A stretch of DNA of 6,155 nucleotides from Myxococcales bacterium (lineage in GTDB: Bacteria; Desulfobacterota_B; Binatia; UBA1149; SPBQ01): contig SPBQ01000151.1 of assembly GCA_004525875.1 (NCBI GenBank), positions 1 to 6,155 of the forward strand. The letters run 5' to 3'. The notes beneath the pieces are model-generated. The model saw nothing but the letters and a program-made list of their open reading frames with translations, was not told where the DNA came from and ran no database searches. Made by a program: the position numbers and the translations under genes. Shown piece by piece: positions 4,517 to 6,155 of this stretch (positions are counted from its first letter, which is position 1; the number at the start of each line of letters is the position of its first letter).

Positions 4517-6064
4517 ATGAACCAGCGGTCTCTGTGCATCGCTGCTGCGGTCATCATCGCAATCTCTGCTGTTTTCCGCATCGTTTGGCTTGGGCACGTT
4601 CCTGGCGTGAACGGCGATGAGGCGTGGTTCGGGCTGAGTGGAATCCGTCTGCTCGAGGGGGACATTTCCGCTCTGATGACGCCCAATGGGAGGCTCGCGA
4701 ATCCCTTCTTTGTCGGACTCAACGCCGTCGTTCACGTGTTCCGCGACCCCTCCTTCTTCACTCTCCGGATCCCTGCCGTCGTCAGCGGACTACTTCTGAT
4801 TGTATTTTCGTACGTCTTGCTAGGTAGTGCGTTCGGTCGCATCGTCGGCCTGCTCGCAACGCTGCTGATCGCGACTTCGCCGCTCAACATCGCCTACGCT
4901 CGCTTCTCGTGGGGTGCTAGCCAGACGGCCCTTTTCTGCCTCTTCCCGATCTATTTCGCATTCAAGAGGCGCTGGGTTCCACTTGTCGTCGCGTTAGTGG
5001 CGCTATTGCTGGTGCATCCTGCGAATGTGTTCTTTCTCCCTGTGCTCCTCGGTATTCTGCTCGGCGATGTTTCGAGCACCGGCACTCTTGGCAGCCGCAG
5101 GCTTTGGATTTGCGTAGCGATGGCGGCTCTCGTCATCGCCGTAGCCGGCTATGCGACGACCAATCTGTACCCTGAGCTCGTTGCCCGGTATCTAGCAGGC
5201 GTCGAAGCGAGGCTGACCGACCCGACCGCGGCTCAGCGGTTCATCGGTAACTCCGCGCGCTTCTTGTCTGGAACCACGGTTTTCGAGTACATCACCGGCG
5301 TAGGCCACTACTTCACGAATTGGATCTACGATCTTCTCGTGGCGGGCTTCCTTCTTGCAGCTCCGCTCCTCCATGCATTCCGCAAGCACACCCCGCTGAC
5401 GGCTCAGGAGCGCGGCTTGGGATATGGTCTCCTGGCAAGTGCGCTGGCGTTCTATCTGATCGCCGGTAACAGCTCCATCGAATCCGGCCATGAACGGTAT
5501 GCGATGTTTCTCGTCGTTCCAACCTTCTTGCTGGTCGCGATCTTCGCAGGAAAGTTAAGCTGGCGATGGCGTAATCGAGCCTCGTGGAGCGTCGTGGCGT
5601 TTAGCGCGGCGATGTTGGCGGTATTTTACGGCAACTATTTTCATGTCATCAGGACTACCGGAGGGGAAGCGCACGGAGCGAGGCAGTTTCGGTGGACTTT
5701 CATGACAGGTCCCGAGGAGCCAAAGGCTATGGCGTTCCGCCTGATACTTCAGGACGCGGCACACCAGGAGACAGACTCGATTGCCATTTTCGCGGACGAC
5801 TACTGGGTGTACTGGTGCGTGCGGTATCTTTCCGCCAGGCGAGACAATGTGAGGGTTGGAAGGTTTGTCGGCAACACCGAGCCAGGTAGAGGCGAACTCG
5901 TCTACGCTGTGGCCTATACCGGTACGCGATCGGATCAGCGGATGCGACTATCATCGGAGTGGGAGTACTTGACCGGACCGCCTACTCAGTCGTTCTCCGG
6001 GCGAGATCTTCTGAGTACACATAGACGTGTAAGCTTGCCCGTTAGGGACACACTTCATCCCTAG
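4517..6064 (+). CDS. GT-C family integral membrane glycosyltransferase (ArnT/PMT-like)
   Basis: A 515-residue polytopic inner-membrane protein of the GT-C type, which transfers a sugar from a polyprenyl-phosphate donor to an acceptor on the periplasmic face. A first membrane helix (about 6-25) is followed by a loop with G33-D34-E35-A-W-F, the acidic Asp-Glu pair typical of catalysis and metal binding in this fold. A series of hydrophobic helices follows, roughly between residues 80 and 380, including the SPLNIAYARFSW segment (PMT_2-like 'SP....Y.R') and VHPANVFFLPVLLG. The last about 120 residues are soluble and mixed, as in many GT-C proteins with a periplasmic tail. The length is usual for the family. 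ATG 4517 is the first start after an in-frame TAA at 4472; no Shine-Dalgarno sequence is visible before it. It follows the second sulfatase by 179 bases on the same strand, suggesting a shared envelope-glycan role, which is inference. The specific sugar and acceptor cannot be named. Confidence 0.85.
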   Translation: MNQRSLCIAAAVIIAISAVFRIVWLGHVPGVNGDEAWFGLSGIRLLEGDISALMTPNGRLANPFFVGLNAVVHVFRDPSFFTLRIPAVVSGLLLIVFSYVLLGSAFGRIVGLLATLLIATSPLNIAYARFSWGASQTALFCLFPIYFAFKRRWVPLVVALVALLLVHPANVFFLPVLLGILLGDVSSTGTLGSRRLWICVAMAALVIAVAGYATTNLYPELVARYLAGVEARLTDPTAAQRFIGNSARFLSGTTVFEYITGVGHYFTNWIYDLLVAGFLLAAPLLHAFRKHTPLTAQERGLGYGLLASALAFYLIAGNSSIESGHERYAMFLVVPTFLLVAIFAGKLSWRWRNRASWSVVAFSAAMLAVFYGNYFHVIRTTGGEAHGARQFRWTFMTGPEEPKAMAFRLILQDAAHQETDSIAIFADDYWVYWCVRYLSARRDNVRVGRFVGNTEPGRGELVYAVAYTGTRSDQRMRLSSEWEYLTGPPTQSFSGRDLLSTHRRVSLPVRDTLHP

Positions 6065-6072
6065 CCTCCGAA

Positions 6073-6122
6073 TCCCTCATATGAGAAGCCCCTAGTGTAC
6101 TGTAACATCGACGCTTGAGGGA
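6073..6122 (+). repeat. Inverted repeat downstream of the glycosyltransferase
   Basis: TCCCTCA at 6073-6079 is the reverse complement of TGAGGGA at 6116-6122, with 36 bases between. A 10-base palindrome CTCATATGAG (6076-6085) overlaps the left arm. It lies just after the gene's TAG stop. There is no T run, so its use as a terminator is only a possibility. The remainder of the window end shows nothing else. Confidence 0.3.
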
Positions 6123-6155
6123 ATGTCCCGCTCGCAGTCAATGTCCCAGCGCAGA

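Overview
The window looks like a GC-rich accessory segment from a Gram-negative bacterium. The evidence is two lipoprotein-type signal peptides, Shine-Dalgarno-led starts, an IS66-family relic and long high-GC reading frames. The lineage cannot be fixed from the sequence. The architecture (lipoprotein sulfatase-fold proteins ending in an L-R-x-L-G-Y tail, next to a GT-C glycosyltransferase) recalls environmental Deltaproteobacteria-like, Binatota, Planctomycetota or Acidobacteriota genomes, but that is an impression and not a measurement.

Layout, all main genes on the + strand: (i) 1-126, possibly the last 41 codons of an upstream gene; (ii) 140-2110, a 656-residue alkaline-phosphatase-superfamily 'sulfatase' with a lipoprotein signal, an unassigned middle region, a C-terminal beta-rich domain and the terminal tail LRSLGYTD; (iii) 2111-2891, a 781-base decayed region. 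It holds a possible relic of a third LRALGY-type tail (about 2170-2247), then a 437-base internally deleted IS66-family element (2248-2684) with both imperfect ends, a tnpA start and a tnpC end on the minus strand, then about 200 bases of unassigned spacer; (iv) 2892-4337, a second, 481-residue lipoprotein sulfatase ending in the same LRSLGYTD; (v) 4517-6064, a 515-residue multi-spanning GT-C (ArnT/PMT-like) glycosyltransferase; (vi) 6065-6155, a short tail with a small inverted repeat.

The most notable point is that both sulfatase-fold proteins carry Thr where sulfatases have the Cys or Ser that becomes formylglycine. In the first protein the surrounding signature is eroded further. They are therefore probably not formylglycine sulfatases, and could be phospho- or sulfo-transferases, phosphodiesterases or hydrolases working with Thr. 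Next to a lipid-linked-sugar glycosyltransferase they plausibly act on a cell-envelope glycan or glycolipid in the periplasm; this is inference. The shared C-terminal octapeptide, similar even at DNA level, and its apparent third copy beside the transposon relic suggest a family that has duplicated or been recruited repeatedly here. I found no CRISPR array, tRNA, rRNA or recognisable defence system.
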